A stretch of DNA of 64,000 nucleotides from Orychophragmus violaceus (Eukaryota; Streptophyta; Magnoliopsida; Brassicales; Brassicaceae). The notes under the pieces are model-generated. The model was not told where the DNA came from. It saw only the letters and a program-made list of their open reading frames with translations, and did no database searches. The DNA is taken from positions 54,632,235-54,696,234 of the forward strand of contig CM058231.1 in NCBI GenBank assembly GCA_030180135.1. The letters run 5' to 3'. Positions within the stretch are counted from its first letter, which is position 1; every line of letters begins with the position of its first letter. The translations under genes were made by a program, and so were the position numbers. Shown here piece by piece: positions 42,721-54,692 of the stretch.

Positions 42721-44525
42721 AACGACCAAAAACTTACTGATGTAGGCTCGTAAGACTTGGTCTAATATAGTCACAACCTAACTAACCAGTATATGCAAAT
42801 GTAACAATATAGATGAAAATTCACAAACTCTCAGTGTAACCCTACAGATAAAAAAATGATACAACTTCATATGTCAAACATAGATCAAGCTACATGGTGT
42901 TTTGAACTAAATATACCTTAAATGGTTAAATTTGACTAAAGTTTTTGTAATTTTAATTTATATATGTCAAGATACTTATGTTTAATTTATGTATCAAAAA
43001 TTTGTATCAAATTATTTTTTATAATTTTTAAATTTAAATTTCCAACTTAAATAATTATTAGACTTTTGTAGATATTCTATAATTATAATTTTGTTTTCTA
43101 AAAATTGAAAATAATTATTTAAATAAACGGATTAAGTTTTGTTAATATTTTAAACAGTGGAGAAGATTGTAGTTCAAGAAATTTCAAATAAACTAAAAAT
43201 ATTGAAAAAATACTATGCATTATAGTTTTCTTCTTTTGAAGAGATTGACACATCCAATCAAAATTTGAGATTAAGTACAAAGAAAAACACATGAATTGAG
43301 ATTAAATATCTATAAATAAAAGTATTATCGTACAATTTCAATTATTAAAAGCAAAATTTGGTAAAAAATAATATTATACCAAACATCAAACGATCTTTTA
43401 CAAATATAGTTATTGGCCCATAAATTTGTAAATCACCTCAATGATTTTCTGAATCCATCGATTTTGTCATTTACATGGCGAAATTGTTTGTATTTTTGTT
43501 ACTTTTTCTTTTTTATGCTCACATTTTCTATTGCCACTTACTTGAATAACTGTCCAATTTTCATATCTAACTTGTTGCAATCTAAACACCAAAACAAAAA
43601 CATAGAGATAATAAGATTTATAAAAGAGATAAGAGAGATTTTTTTGGAACATAAAACATAGAGATTAAGTAAATAAATAACAACTATGCTCGAATAATCT
43701 ACAAAATAAATATTTAAAATAGAGAGAAGAATATAAGTACGAAACGTTGTTCATGAAATTGTTATGCTTTCGTAGAGGAATATAAAAGTATAATTGTTTG
43801 TAAGCACTCTCTTTCGTAAGTTGTCCAAATAGGAAATGTATACTGCCATTTCAAGCCGGTAATAAGTCATCAAGAAAAACTTAGATCCAATTTCAATGCC
43901 ATAATAACCGATCGTGATGCACTTGCGTGCCAACCAAATATAAGCCTTTTCATGTTCAATTAACTTTGTAACCGATCCAAACCCATAGTCAAAGACCGCA
44001 AGAGAACGAAACCGCTCTAGCAAAAAATCTCCATTCTAGTAAGGTACACATCTTAAGCATTTGACGTTAAGAACATTCCAATCATAAAACTCTATCCACA
44101 AAGCATCAGATCGGGTAATGTTAAAACCAAAAGGTGTTGAAAACCAAGATACTCTCGATAAACAGTGATATTGTTCTTTTGGAGTCTAACATTCTTTTAT
44201 ATATTTCATTCCTTGAAAGATAACCATATTGGAACCACCAAACACATAAGCCAAAACCAAACATTACCCTTTTATTCCTAGAATCATATAGATGATTTAC
44301 TATCTTTACCTTACCTTTGTCTCATACGTACGTCTATAAAACAAGAATAATCAAACTTATTTTTCCACTCCTTGAGCACCCCTGATTTTTGGAATACCCG
44401 TTTTATAATACCCATTTTGGCATTTCCTCTGGATCGATACCAACTGGTATAAACCTTAATCTTGATCCGCTTTTCCATTTGTTGATCTTCCTTCATCCCA
44501 TACACAAAAGTGGTGACCATAGTTC
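42721..44525 (-). other. AT-rich region with unrecognised broken coding traces
   Basis: 42721-43700 is AT-rich with nothing recognisable. On the minus strand, 43751-44023 (90 codons: FRSLAVFDYGFGSVTKLIEH, AYIWLARKCITIGYYGIEIG) and 44311-44601 (KRVFQKSGVLKEWKNKFDYS, CFIDV) have protein-like composition. The second, with its basic helix followed by FDYSCFIDV, faintly resembles the segment after the P-loop of plant NB-ARC proteins, but the P-loop itself is not readable. I do not assign a function. Confidence 0.3.
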
Positions 44526-45095
44526 CGAAGATGCAGCGAACTGGAGTTTGAGTTACGACAGTAGCTGAATCAAGCAACATGTGCGACAGCGACTGAATCA
44601 ATGACAGAGGTTTGAAAAAGTGTGAGCTGGAGCTGATTGATATGGAAGCTATGGATGCTAGGAGCTAACAAGGACGAAGCTAAAGGAGAGTAGCTGAGCT
44701 GGACATGAAGAGTAGTGAAGATTCGCATGAAATATACACTTAAGAGAGTTAAGGAAAATAGGATTTTTCCTAGACAAAGATAAATGGAAATTTGCTTACG
44801 AGTGTTTAGGTAGTTGTACGATGACCTTAATATATAAATAGGTCAGCTAGGGCATATGTGCTTGGTGCTCATTTAGAGAAAGAGATTGCTTTTAATAAGG
44901 GTTTGTGCATTCTTAGATAAGAGACAAGCTTGGGTGTTAAGGGTGAATCTAGGAGCTTTGAGATCATTGTAAGATCGAAGAGAAGGTGAGAGACTAGGTT
45001 GTTAAGGTGAAACGTTTGTTTGCTTTGCTATAAAAAGTCTTCGAAAAATATTACCCTTGTGTCACATTTTGTATTACATTAGTCTCGCATTTTCA
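44526..45095 (+). repeat. 5' LTR of Sirevirus C
   Basis: It starts CGAAGATGCAGCG (the right LTR has TGAAGATGCAACG) and ends gcattttca. A good TATA box, TATATAAATA, lies at 44831-44840. Confidence 0.85.
44831..44840 (+). promoter_or_regulatory. TATA box in Sirevirus C LTR
   Basis: TATATAAATA, conserved at 53417-53426 in the other LTR although the LTRs are about 5% diverged. Confidence 0.6.
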
Positions 45096-45097
45096 AT

Positions 45098-45109
45098 TGG
45101 TATCAGTGC
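45098..45109 (+). other. Primer-binding site of Sirevirus C
   Basis: TGGTATCAGTGC, two bases after the LTR; one mismatch to the initiator tRNA-Met complement TGGTATCAGAGC. Confidence 0.9.
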
Positions 45110-45145
45110 GGACACTTGTTTGCTCATATATACAGGTGAGATTCT

Positions 45146-46839
45146 GTGGAAAGAATGGAGAAGTACAACGAGCTAATCAATAGCTCTCGAGTGATACTGG
45201 ACGCGACCAACTATGGCTTCTGGAAAGCAAGAACAAGATCACAAATCAAAGGTATTGATCCACTTGCATGGAAAGTTGTTGAATCTGGTGGGAAAGCCCC
45301 CACTACAAGGAATGAGGCAGGAGTCGATGTACCCAAACCGGAGGTACTGTGGACTGAAGTAGAACTCAAGCTATCCAAGTTCAACTCCACAGCTCTAACT
45401 GCAATCCACTTTGGTGTAGCCAAGAAAAAATTTGAGCTGATACAAGGATGCGAACTAGCTAAAGAAGCATGAGACATCCTACAGATCCATTTTGAAGGAA
45501 CAGAGAATGTGCAGAATTCAAGAAAAGATCTTATGGCCACCAAGTTTGAAGATCTAAAGATAGAAGACGATGAAACAATTTCTGACTTCAGCGCCAAAAT
45601 CAGCTCGTTAGCTCAAGAAGCATCACATCTTGGAAAGAAGTACAAGGACAAGAAACTGGTCAAGAAATTCCTAAGATGTCTACCGGCCAAATACATGCCA
45701 TATAAGGCAGCACTGAGTGTATCAACCAACACTGAAAGTATGAGTTTTGATGAGCTAGTCGAAATGCTGCAAGTCCATGAGCTAGAACTGGATGATACTA
45801 AGAAACCGAAAGGTATTGTTCTTGTCACACAACAAAAACCAGTCAAGAGATCGAGGAAGAAGATCCAGTCAGTCTCATTGTTCGAAGAATTGATTGTGCT
45901 CTACGAAGGGTAGAACAAGGACAAAGCTCATACAAGAACACAAAAGATCAACTGATGGGGAAAAGACTACAAAAAAGTCCGAGATGTAGTGTCATGAGTG
46001 CAAAGGATTTGGACATTTCAAAAGTGAATGCCCAACAGTCAGAAGAAGAGAGATGAAGTGCTTTGGCTGCAAAGGGACTGGACATACTCATCTAGAATGT
46101 GTCAATGATCAGAAACGAAGACAAGAAAAATCTTTGCTGGGAGTAAACAATGATGAATCAGATGATGAAAGCGATGAAGAAGAAATCAAAAACTTTGTAG
46201 CTTTTCTTAGGATTGCTGAAAATTGAAGGTAATGAGTCTGAATTAGATTCAGAAACCAAAACAGATCTAGTAAGCAGCTATAAGGAGGTAAGGGATACTC
46301 TCGTTAAAGTTGGGCTAGAGAACACTACATTAATGCAGATGAAGGAGCGGCTTGAAGCACATATTGAGTCACTACATGAGGAACTGGAAACCGAACGAAA
46401 GCTTAGCAAAGAAAGTGTTAACTTAATCAAAGAAAAATTAACACTTGCAAAAAAAATCAAAAGGATTGGAGCCGTTGTTGAGGAAAGAAAAGGAGTGACT
46501 AAGCAACTACAGTCAGAGCTAGAACAACATCATCGCAATATCCACATGTTCGCAGGAACTAAGCAACTTGATAAGATTCTGAGCTATGGCAGAACAGAAT
46601 ACACGAAGTCAGGACTTGGGTATACTGAACGAACTGGATCCAACTCAGGAAAAACCACGTTTGTACGTGCAAGCTCAACAATCCCAACTCAGACAGTGTA
46701 TGACACATCTTCAAGAAGCTGCTACTATTGTGGAAAGAGAGGACACTTCAAAGCATACTGTTACAGATTCCAGCAAAGAGTACGACAACTCAGGGAATTA
46801 GGAAAATTCAACTGGAACAGAGACAGATACAAGATTTAG
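45146..46839 (+). pseudogene. Sirevirus C Gag, several lesions
   Basis: The start MERMEKYNELINSSRVILDA precedes NYGFWKARTRSQIKGID. At 45470 a TGA replaces the Trp of the conserved EAWDILQ segment; the same frame theme resumes FEDLKIEDDETISDFSAKIS and LRCLPAKYMPYKAA (45509-45913). After a stop there are two zinc knuckles at about 45988-46100 (CHECKGFGHFKSEC, CFGCKGTGHTHLEC). 46213-46839 holds a coiled coil (LENTTLMQMKERLEAHIESL, HEELETERKLSKES), SGLGYTERTG and a third knuckle CYYCGKRGHFKAYC. The extended gag with a coiled coil before the last knuckle is characteristic of Sireviruses. Confidence 0.82.
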
Positions 46840-46889
46840 GTGAAGAAAAGTGATATGTATAGAACAGGAGGTAGTACAAGCAGTACCAC

Positions 46890-48498
46890 TGAGAAACAGA
46901 TGCGATGCAGTATGGCCTTTGTTATAGATAAACCAGAGGATACGAGTTAATGGTACCTTGATAGTGGTTGCTCAAGGCACATGACGGGGACAAGAGATCA
47001 TCTTAAGAACATCAAAGTGGTCAAATCTAGCAAAGTTACCTTTGGTGATGGAAGACAAGGGGCAATACAAGGAAAAGGTAAGACACTTGATTCAGATTTA
47101 CCCAAACTAATGAATGTTTATCTTGTGAAGGGTCTGAAGGCGAACATGATCAGTGTAAGCCAACTGTGCAATGAAGGATTGATGGTGTGCTTCACAATCT
47201 ATGACTGTAAGGCGATAGATGACACTGGCAATATCTTACTTCAAGGGAAAAGATCTGGCAACAACTGCTACATGTGGGAGAAAAATCCTAAATGCCTCAG
47301 TGCGAGATGTCTCAGTGCAATAGACGACATTCACCTATGGCACCAACGGCTAGGTCACATGAATGAGAGAAACCTGACCACTCTGGTCAAAAATGAGATA
47401 GTCTGAGGGATACCTCAACTCAAGGAGGAGAGCAAAATGGTGTGCGGGATTTGCAACAAAGGCCTGCAGGTCAACGTTCAGCATAAGAAAGTGCCAGATG
47501 TTCAGACTAAACACAAATTGGATCTAGTGCACATGGACTTGATGGGACCAATGCAAGTTGAAAGTGTGGCAGGGAAACGATATGTGTTTGTACTAGTAGA
47601 TGACTTCACAAGGTACACATGGGTGAGATTTATTCGAGACAAATCAGATACACCCGGCGGCTTTCGGATTTGGGCACTTCAACTAATCAATGAAGAAGGT
47701 GGAATCAAGAAGATCAGGAGTGATCATGGAGGAGAATTTCAAAACGAAACTATGAAAGTGTTCTGTGAGAATCCTGGAATAGCTCACAAGTTTTCAGCAC
47801 CAAGAACTCTTCAACAGAATGGAGTGGTAGAGTGAAAGAATAGAACTCTCCAAGAAATGGCCAGAGTCATGATTCACGGCAATGATGTACCACTGAAGTT
47901 ATGGACAGAAGCTATCAATACAGCATGCTACATCATCAACCGAGTGTATGTAAGGAGAGGAACAACCAAAACCCCATACGAGATGTGGAGAGGAAAGACT
48001 CCAAATTTGAGCTACTTCCATATTTTTGGAGGAAAGTGCTATATACTGAATGGCAAAGATCATCTTGGGAAGTTTGATTCACGGAGTAACGAAGGTATCT
48101 TCTTGGGTTACTCAGGGACTAGTACAGCCTTCAGAGTGTACAACTCAAGATCACGAATGATTGTTGAATCAGTGAATGTTGTGTTTGATGATCTTTGTCA
48201 AATGAAGATGCCTGATAATTCATCAGACAATGAATCAGAACAGGGAGAGCAGCACCAGTCCACAAATGAAGGCAAAGAGGAGCAAGAAGAAACAGTAGAA
48301 ACAACTCAATCTGAAGAAACAAAATCTCCTCTGAAAACAAAACAAATCAGAACTCAAAAGAACCATCCTATCTCAGAAGTATTAGAAGATGTGAATGACG
48401 AACGGATGACAAGGAAATTTAATCTAAAATTTAGAGAAATGGTGCGATTTGCATCCTGGATGACGAGCTCTGGATTGAGGCAATGGGACAGGAACTAG
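46890..48498 (+). pseudogene. Sirevirus C protease-integrase, broken
   Basis: WYLDSGCSRHMTGTRDHLKN at about 46950 is the aspartic protease active site; a stop lies just before it. ANMISVSQLCNEGLMVCF and LWHQRLGHMNERNLTTLVKN are the GAG-pre-integrase zinc finger region. Integrase core: LVHMDLMGPMQVESVAGKRY, KIRSDHGGEFQNETMKVFCE and LQQNGVVE (D, D, E all visible). A stop at 47833-47835 (gtagag tga) interrupts just after the Glu; the chain continues NRTLQEMARVMIHGNDVPLK and FGGKCYILNGKDHLGKFDSR to 48498. Stops also occur near 47404. Confidence 0.85.
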
Positions 48499-49955
48499 AG
48501 CAGTTTATGCGCAATAATGTGTGGGAACTTGTGCCACGCCCTGAAGGAGTCAACATTGTAGGAACTAAATGGATCTGCAAAAACAAGATTGATGAGAATG
48601 GGGTGGTAGTTAGGAACAAAGCCAGACTCATGGCTCAGGGATACTCTCAGATTGAAGGAGTTGACTTTGAAGAGACCTCTGCTCCTGTCGCACGTCTTGA
48701 GTCAATACGATTATTTCTTGGAATGGCGTGTATCATGAACTTCACCGTGTACCAAATGGATGTAAAGAGTGCCTTCTTGAATGGCTTTCTCCAAGAAGAA
48801 GTACATGTAGAACAACCAAAAGGATTTGAGGATGTAAACAATCATGAGTATGTGTACAAACTGAAGAAAGCTTTGTACGGTCTGAAGCAAGCTCCCAGGG
48901 CATGGTATGAACGACTCACAAGTTTCCTTATGGAAAAAGGGTATGCAAGAGGAAGTGTGGACAAAATTCTGTTTGTTCTTGAACAAAAGAATGAGATTAT
49001 CATAGTCCAAATCTATGTAGATGACATAATCTTCAGAGGCACATCTCAACGATTAGTGAATACATTTTTGAAAGACATGACTCAAGAGTTTGAAATGAGT
49101 ATGGTGGGAGAATTGAAGTACTTTCTGGGCTTACAAGTTAGCCAAAACAGTGATGGTTTGTTCATATCTCAAAGCACATATGCTAAGAACCTGTTGAGCC
49201 GGTTCAAACTGGATCAATGTAAGGAGGCTAGAACTCCCATGAGTACCACAACCAAGCTATCAAGAGATGAGGATGGACCAGGCGTAGATGTAAAGCTGTA
49301 CCGAGGGATGATTGGCAGCTTATTGTATCTAATAGCAAGTAGACCGGATCTATGCCTAAGTGTGGGAATATGTGCAAGGTATCAAGTTAAACCGAAATAG
49401 TCACATCTTGAGGCAGTTAAGAGGATCATCAAGTATATCAAAGAAACGATCAATCTCGGGATTTGGTACTCAAAAGGATCAAATAAACATATGGTTGGTT
49501 ACTGTGATGCTAATTGGGCAGGAAGTCTGGATGACAGAAATAGCACTAGTGGAGGATGTTTCTTTTTGGGGAATAATTTGATTGCATGGATGAGCAAGAA
49601 GCCAAACTCTGTGTCATTGTCTACGGCAGAAGCTGAATATATTGTGATGGGTAGTTTTTGTGCTCAGCTTCTCTGGATGAAACAAATGTCAGCTGACTAT
49701 GGGATCGATTCAGGACCACTCCTAGTTCACTGTGATAATAAGAGAGTGCTATAAGCATCTCAAAGAATCCGGTCCAACACTCTTGAACAAAGCATAATGA
49801 CATAAGACACCATTTCATTCAAGAGCTAGTGGAGGAAAACAGGTAGTTGTTGAATACATGGTTACTGATTTGCAACTGGATGATTTCTTTACAAAACCTC
49901 TTGATTTTAACTATTTTATTACTCTAAGAAACTCAATCGGTATATGTGAGATGTA
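48483..49955 (+). pseudogene. Sirevirus C reverse transcriptase-RNase H, broken
   Basis: ELVPRPEGVNIVGTKWICKN starts RT in a frame shifted from integrase. YQMDVKSAFLNGFLQEEVHV, KALYGLKQAPRAWYERL and IYVDDIIFRGTS give the catalytic Asp residues. ELKYFLGLQV and RGMIGSLLYLIASRPDLCLS lead to a stop at 49398. RNase H follows in another frame: VGYCDANWAGSLDDRNSTSG, SLSTAEAEYIVMG and LLVHCDNKRVL (stop 49752). Degenerate sequence with DLQLDDFFTKPLDF reaches the natural end at 49955. Confidence 0.85.
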
Positions 49956-50882
49956 AAAGTCTACAGGGCTGGTACATGCACTGACTCATAGAGTACATCA
50001 AGTTCTGATTTGTTTTGGAGTCAGGAAATCTAGTGGAAAAGAGTTGCATGTTGTGCCGTCTTGTCTCATGTACAGTACAGGTTTCTCAAGTGAGATCCAA
50101 AAGCCAGAAAGAAAGAAAAAGCTAGGGGTTGATATCCTGAGAAGTGACATGATGGAATCAACTCCGATTATAACTCAATCACTGACTCATAAACAAAAAA
50201 AATTAAAAAATATATATATATAACAAAGAAAGTGGCGATCTAACTCGAAGGATAAATGTTGAAAACTGAATTGAGACAGGATAAAGGCATGAGAGTGTGA
50301 AAGCTAGACACTGGGAAAATGATGGTCAAATGCAAAAATCATATGAGCAATATGTAAAGACTGAGTCGTGTGAAGTGTCAGTTCCTGACACACACAACAC
50401 TGATGAGAGGATTCAATAAGAAAAAGGTATTGTTTTTATATGTTTAAAATGCCAAATGCGTCAGTAAATATGTAGTCAATCTACTCGAGTTAATTCCCAT
50501 TGCTTGAAAAATAGAATGTGGCTGATCGAATGTGATGGTATATATACTATATGGTTTAATCAACTAAATGAGTGGTACAGTGAACATGATTTATGGTTTG
50601 ATTCGATTCAGAGTTGGTTTGGCAGGAAACAAATATCCGAGATTTATGGGCACCAAAAAGGAAAAGAGATTTGAATTTCAAAATTCAAAATATTTGGAAA
50701 ATCTCTCTCCCAATAGAATCGCATGCAAAAAGGAAATGTTATCTCTGAGACAGATTTTGCTTCAGCTCATAAAAGGAGAGAGAAAGCGAAAAGAAAAATC
50801 ATTTTTCTTGGAATTTTGACGAAACTTAGCTTTTTCTTCTTCATTCCAAAATTTTCTGTTTCAATTGTTCAAAAGGACAACC
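49956..50882 (+). other. Sirevirus C spacer between pol and 3' gene
   Basis: Non-coding, about 0.9 kb, with a (ta)n run at 50210-50222. Nothing else recognisable. It could hold a promoter or a splice signal for the following gene. Confidence 0.5.
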
Positions 50883-52836
50883 ATGGTGCATGCGACCAGG
50901 AGAGGCAGAATTGGTTCCATCTCAACTCAACGACAAACTCAAACTCTGCCGGAACAGAAACCGCCACAGCTGATTGATGAATCCAGCTCCGATGAGGAGG
51001 TACCACCAGCCAGAAACCCTAATCATGTTTTTGACCAGATAATGGATGAAAATCAACAGACCAGCACGAATTCCTTTGCTACGGCTCAAGAATTAAAGGT
51101 AACAGAAGAAAGGCGATGACGAGGCTCAGTCAGGTCGTGTTTCAAATTTAGATAATCAGCCGCCCAAGCAACCATCTGATCCTGAAACAGAGGAGATCCA
51201 TACGACTGAGTCACCAAAGGATGATGAGAAGGAAGCTGAGTCAGCTCGCTCAGATGGGCAGAATGGAAAGGAGAATCTTGAGGAGATAGGTGAACAAGAG
51301 AAAGTTGCCGTCGATGGACTAGCATCTCTGAACGATTGCTTAGCTCTGGTGGTGGCGAGTCCAGTCAGTACAACATCTAATCCAGTCAGTACAGCAGCAA
51401 TCGATGCCAACTCGTCTAGGCAGAACATAGGATATGTACATGCTGAGCCAGTTCCTAGGACTAAGAAGCGTAAAGCAAGGAAACAGACAGGACCTCTACC
51501 TGAGGTAAAGAATGTGCGTACTGAAAAGACAGAAGAGAGCAAGCCTGTGCAAAAAACCAAAAAGAAGGAAGCTTCTGTCAAAGTTGGTTCGTCTACTGCA
51601 ACTGGTGCCTCAGTCAAAAAGGATTTTGTCTCCAAGCATTTCCCACTTAGAGAGGTTAGAACCATGTATGCCTTGTTTAAGGATCGCGGAATCTTAGCTG
51701 AACGGATAGTAGATTTTGATGAAACAAATAAGTTGCGATATCTAGGATTGATAAACATAGGGATGTTGAGGAGTTCAGTTGATGGATTAATTGGATTTGT
51801 CCATGAAGTTGTAAAAGAATTCTACACCAATTTGCCTGAATCTAGCCCAGTTGTCTCTGATAAGGGAGTTCGAGTTTTTCTGCGCAAGAGAATGTATGAT
51901 TTCTCCCCTGCTCACATCAATGCTTGTTTGGACTTAGAACCCCTGAGCGGTATTGAGATCAAAGCTGATGCAAGCATTGATGCAGTCTCACCTTATACTC
52001 TTGCCAAGTACTTAACTGAAGGACAAAAGAAGACCTGGGCAGGAATGAAATCTGTAGATCTTCCTCCAAATTATGCAGCCCTGACTATTCTTGCAGCTAC
52101 AAACTGGTTCCTGTCTATTCACAAGAATCATATCTCAGAAGACAGAGCAAGAATGATCTACAAGATACCCCATGGAATTCAGATTGGTTTTGGGAAGCTG
52201 GTCTACAAACAAGTGATGATTTTTTATCACGGATCCGCAGAACGATCGTCATTGGTTGATCTTTCCGAGGATCATATCAGCTGTGCTAGAAATTAAGCAT
52301 TCACCTCGTACTTTTGATGGTGAAGAACCTTTTGGGCGTGTCCTATACAAGAAGGACCCGAGGTGTGGAGAAGCATTTCTTAGGCGAGAAGCTGAGAGGA
52401 AGAAACAGGAAAATGCCTCTGGCAAGCGCAAGGTATCCTCAGTCACTCGCTCAGCTGGACGATCTATTCTAAGGCTTCTGCACCTACTGAAGAAGAACAT
52501 GTGGAGATTCTGCAACTTGGTACGATACGGATGCCAGTCAAGACTTCAATAGATCAGCTATTAGTGCAGACAGCGCTTCAAGACACCGCCGAGGGACTGC
52601 AGAACCTGACTGACGTGGTGTTTCATCTTCGTGATAGGATTCAAGGTAAGTTTTCAACTCATGTTTCTCTACTTTCTATTCTGACATAAGTATTTTTTTA
52701 ACTTGTGTGCTCTCAAGCAGGGGAAGAAACAAAGGTGGGTGAAGAGTCGGATCAAGAAGAAGAGTCTCCTGATGGAGATGATGAGTCTCCTGATGGAGAT
52801 GATGACTCTGATGAGATGACCTCGAGTGATGTCTGA
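50883..52836 (+). pseudogene. Sirevirus C 3' (envelope-position) gene with one intron, frameshifted
   Basis: The ATG at 50883 sits in a good context (accATGG) and reads MVHATRRGRIGS. A shift between 51103 and 51117 moves it to the frame that runs through 51121-52250. That frame has an acidic Glu/Ser/Asp-rich part, a Lys-rich part (RTKKRKARKQTG), and then the 'putative plant transposon protein' core: ALFKDRGILAERIVDFDETN, FYTNLPESSPVVSDKGVRVF and YDFSPAHINACLDLEPLSG. A second shift near 52250 leads to ISAVLEIKHSPRTF and RREAERKKQENASGKRK. The last part (52501-52645) is helical; an intron (52646-52720) precedes an acidic tail with a repeated SPDGDD. Comparable genes in SIRE-type elements are called envelope-like by position. 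I see no clear signal peptide or membrane span, and the function is unknown. Confidence 0.75.
52646..52720 (+). other. Phase-1 intron in the Sirevirus 3' gene
   Basis: Donor CAAG|GTAAGT and acceptor ctctcaagcag|ggg with a T-rich tract (tatttttttaac). The upstream exon ends after the first base of a codon and the downstream exon supplies the other two, keeping an open frame to TGA at 52834. The unspliced frame stops at about 52687. Confidence 0.75.
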
Positions 52837-53093
52837 GTGACTTTTAGGGTTTGGGCTTGTTTTGTGGGGGAGTGTTAGAATTTTGGGAGAGTAGGACGTA
52901 TTTTGTTCGGATTAAGAACCTTGTTTTTTGTTTCCTCTTCATTTGATGTTGAACTCATGTTTTGCTTTCAAGGGAATTTATGTTTTGATGTATGATTTCT
53001 TGATGAGTCTCATGACAAACAGAAATCTTGTGCTTCGGCTATATGTGTGTATAAGCTTGATGAAGTACAGGTACTTGAGAAGCACACGAAGCT

Positions 53094-53108
53094 AAAAAGG
53101 GGGGAGAT
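53094..53108 (+). other. Polypurine tract of Sirevirus C
   Basis: aaaaaggggggagat immediately before the 3' LTR. Confidence 0.9.
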
Positions 53109-53680
53109 TGAAGATGCAACGAACTGGAGTTTGAGTTACGACAGCAGCTGAATCAAGCAACATGTGCGACATCGATTGAATCAATGACAGAGGTTCGAAA
53201 AAGCGTGAGCTGGAGCTGGCTGATATGGAAGCTATGGATGCTAGGTGCTGACGACTAGGACGAAGCTAAAGGAGAGTAGCTGAGCTGGACATGAAGAGTA
53301 GTGAAGATTCGCATGAAATATACAATTGAGAGAGTTTAGGAAAATAGGCTTTTTCCTAGACAAAGATAAATGGAAATATGCTTAAGATTGTTTAGGAAGT
53401 TGTACGATGACCTTAATATATAAATAGGTCATCTTTGGCATTTGTGCTTGGTGCGCCTTTAGAGAAAGAGATTGTTGTTAACAAGGGTTTGTGCCTTCTT
53501 AGATAAGAGACAAGCTTGGGTATTAAGAGTGAATCTAGGAGCTTTGAGATCATTGTGAGATCGAAAAGCAGGTGAGAGACTAGGTTGTTAAGGTGAAACG
53601 TTTGTTTGCTTTGCAATAAAAAGTTTTTGAAAAAGATTACCCTTGTATCACATTCTGTATTACATTAGTCTCGCATTTGC
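53109..53680 (+). repeat. 3' LTR of Sirevirus C
   Basis: TGAAGATGCAACG … tcgcattt. It aligns end to end with 44526-45095. The exact right edge is uncertain because the last bases differ (gcc against tca). Confidence 0.85.
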
Positions 53681-54024
53681 CTAAATGAAAAAACTCATAG
53701 GAATAACTGATATAGATCCAATCCTATACCCACCCGAATTCATATTGATCGATAATTGTATCAGACCTAGTCTGCAATTTATTGCCCTTGAATTTCCTCT
53801 TTGTCGCCTCATTAATTCCTCAAACAAAACCATTAAGAAAACTTCTAAACTATTTAGTCCCCTTCTTAACCTGAACCAAAAATAACTAAAACACCAATGT
53901 AAAACTGATATAAATGTACAAAACGAACTCATTTGTAAACTCAGAACCTAAGACTGCATATGCAAGTTCAGTGCCCAACATAAACTTCACATGCTTCCAT
54001 ATTTTTGACTGTTCCAGACCTTCT
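53681..54024. other. Unassigned sequence between two elements
   Basis: A short open frame on each strand, no recognisable motif. It is bounded by the Sirevirus LTR and the LTR of copia D. Confidence 0.4.
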
Positions 54025-54692
54025 TGAAGGAATTTCTAGCAGTTCTAATCCGGATTAGCAACCCTAGTCTGAATTCCGAGCCTAGGATCTAAGGTTCATG
54101 TAATTGAATCTATCAGATCTCGAAGTTACCTGGTGAATATACAGCGGAAGTATTGCAAGTAATCGAGATCACGAAGCGCCTCAAGTGCTGCGCCTCTACT
54201 GGTATCCACACGCACACAAACTGGACCGCAGGGATGCTAGTGCCTTACAGAGATCTAATCTCCAGAGAGGTTTCTATCTGTGTTCTGGTGGCTGTGAATT
54301 AGGTTTGATCGAGTTTAGGTCGACCATATATCTTATATATGTCGGCTTAAACCACAACGGAATTAACCAACGATTAAACCGAATTAATCTGATTAATCCG
54401 CGAGTGCATCGATCGATGCACTATCTGCAACGATCGATGCTATCCCAGAACATTGATATCGAATGCATATCACATATGCATTCATTAATGATCAACCTCG
54501 TCTTTAACGCCCAGTTTGCTTAGGTGTGTGACCCTGTAGGATCATATTACACTAGCAATGAGTTCTCAACTCATTGATCATAAGTGGCTTCTAGCAAAGC
54601 GTTATGACTACCTAGTGTTATGTGATTGTCTCATCTCGACTATACGAATTTCACTTAGAGCAAGTACAGTAGATTTCAGGACATTCCCAACA
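54025..54692 (-). repeat. 3' LTR of copia D
   Basis: TGAAGGAATTTC … ACATTCCCAACA. It contains a CGATCG pair at 54404-54440 (gcatcgatcgatgcac, gcaacgatcgatgc; centres 21 bp apart) and the family block gtgtgaccctgtaggatcat. Confidence 0.88.

Larger units (their letters stand above)
44526..53680 (+). mobile_element. Sirevirus-type Ty1/copia element C with a 3' envelope-position gene
   Basis: LTRs at 44526-45095 and 53109-53680 differ at roughly 5-6% by eye. The tRNA-Met-like primer site follows the first LTR, and the tract aaaaaggggggagat precedes the second. The order is gag, protease-integrase-RT-RNase H, a spacer of about 0.9 kb, then an extra ORF. Long gag with several zinc knuckles plus an extra 3' ORF is the Sirevirus (SIRE/Maximus) layout. 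No matching target duplication was found, so one edge may be altered. Stops and shifts in gag and pol make it defective. Confidence 0.88.

Noticed and set aside
51156..51758. 200-codon minus-strand frame opposite the Sirevirus 3' gene
   Set aside because: It is a shadow of the plus-strand frame, Ser/Phe-rich with no domain; the plus-strand reading has family similarity.
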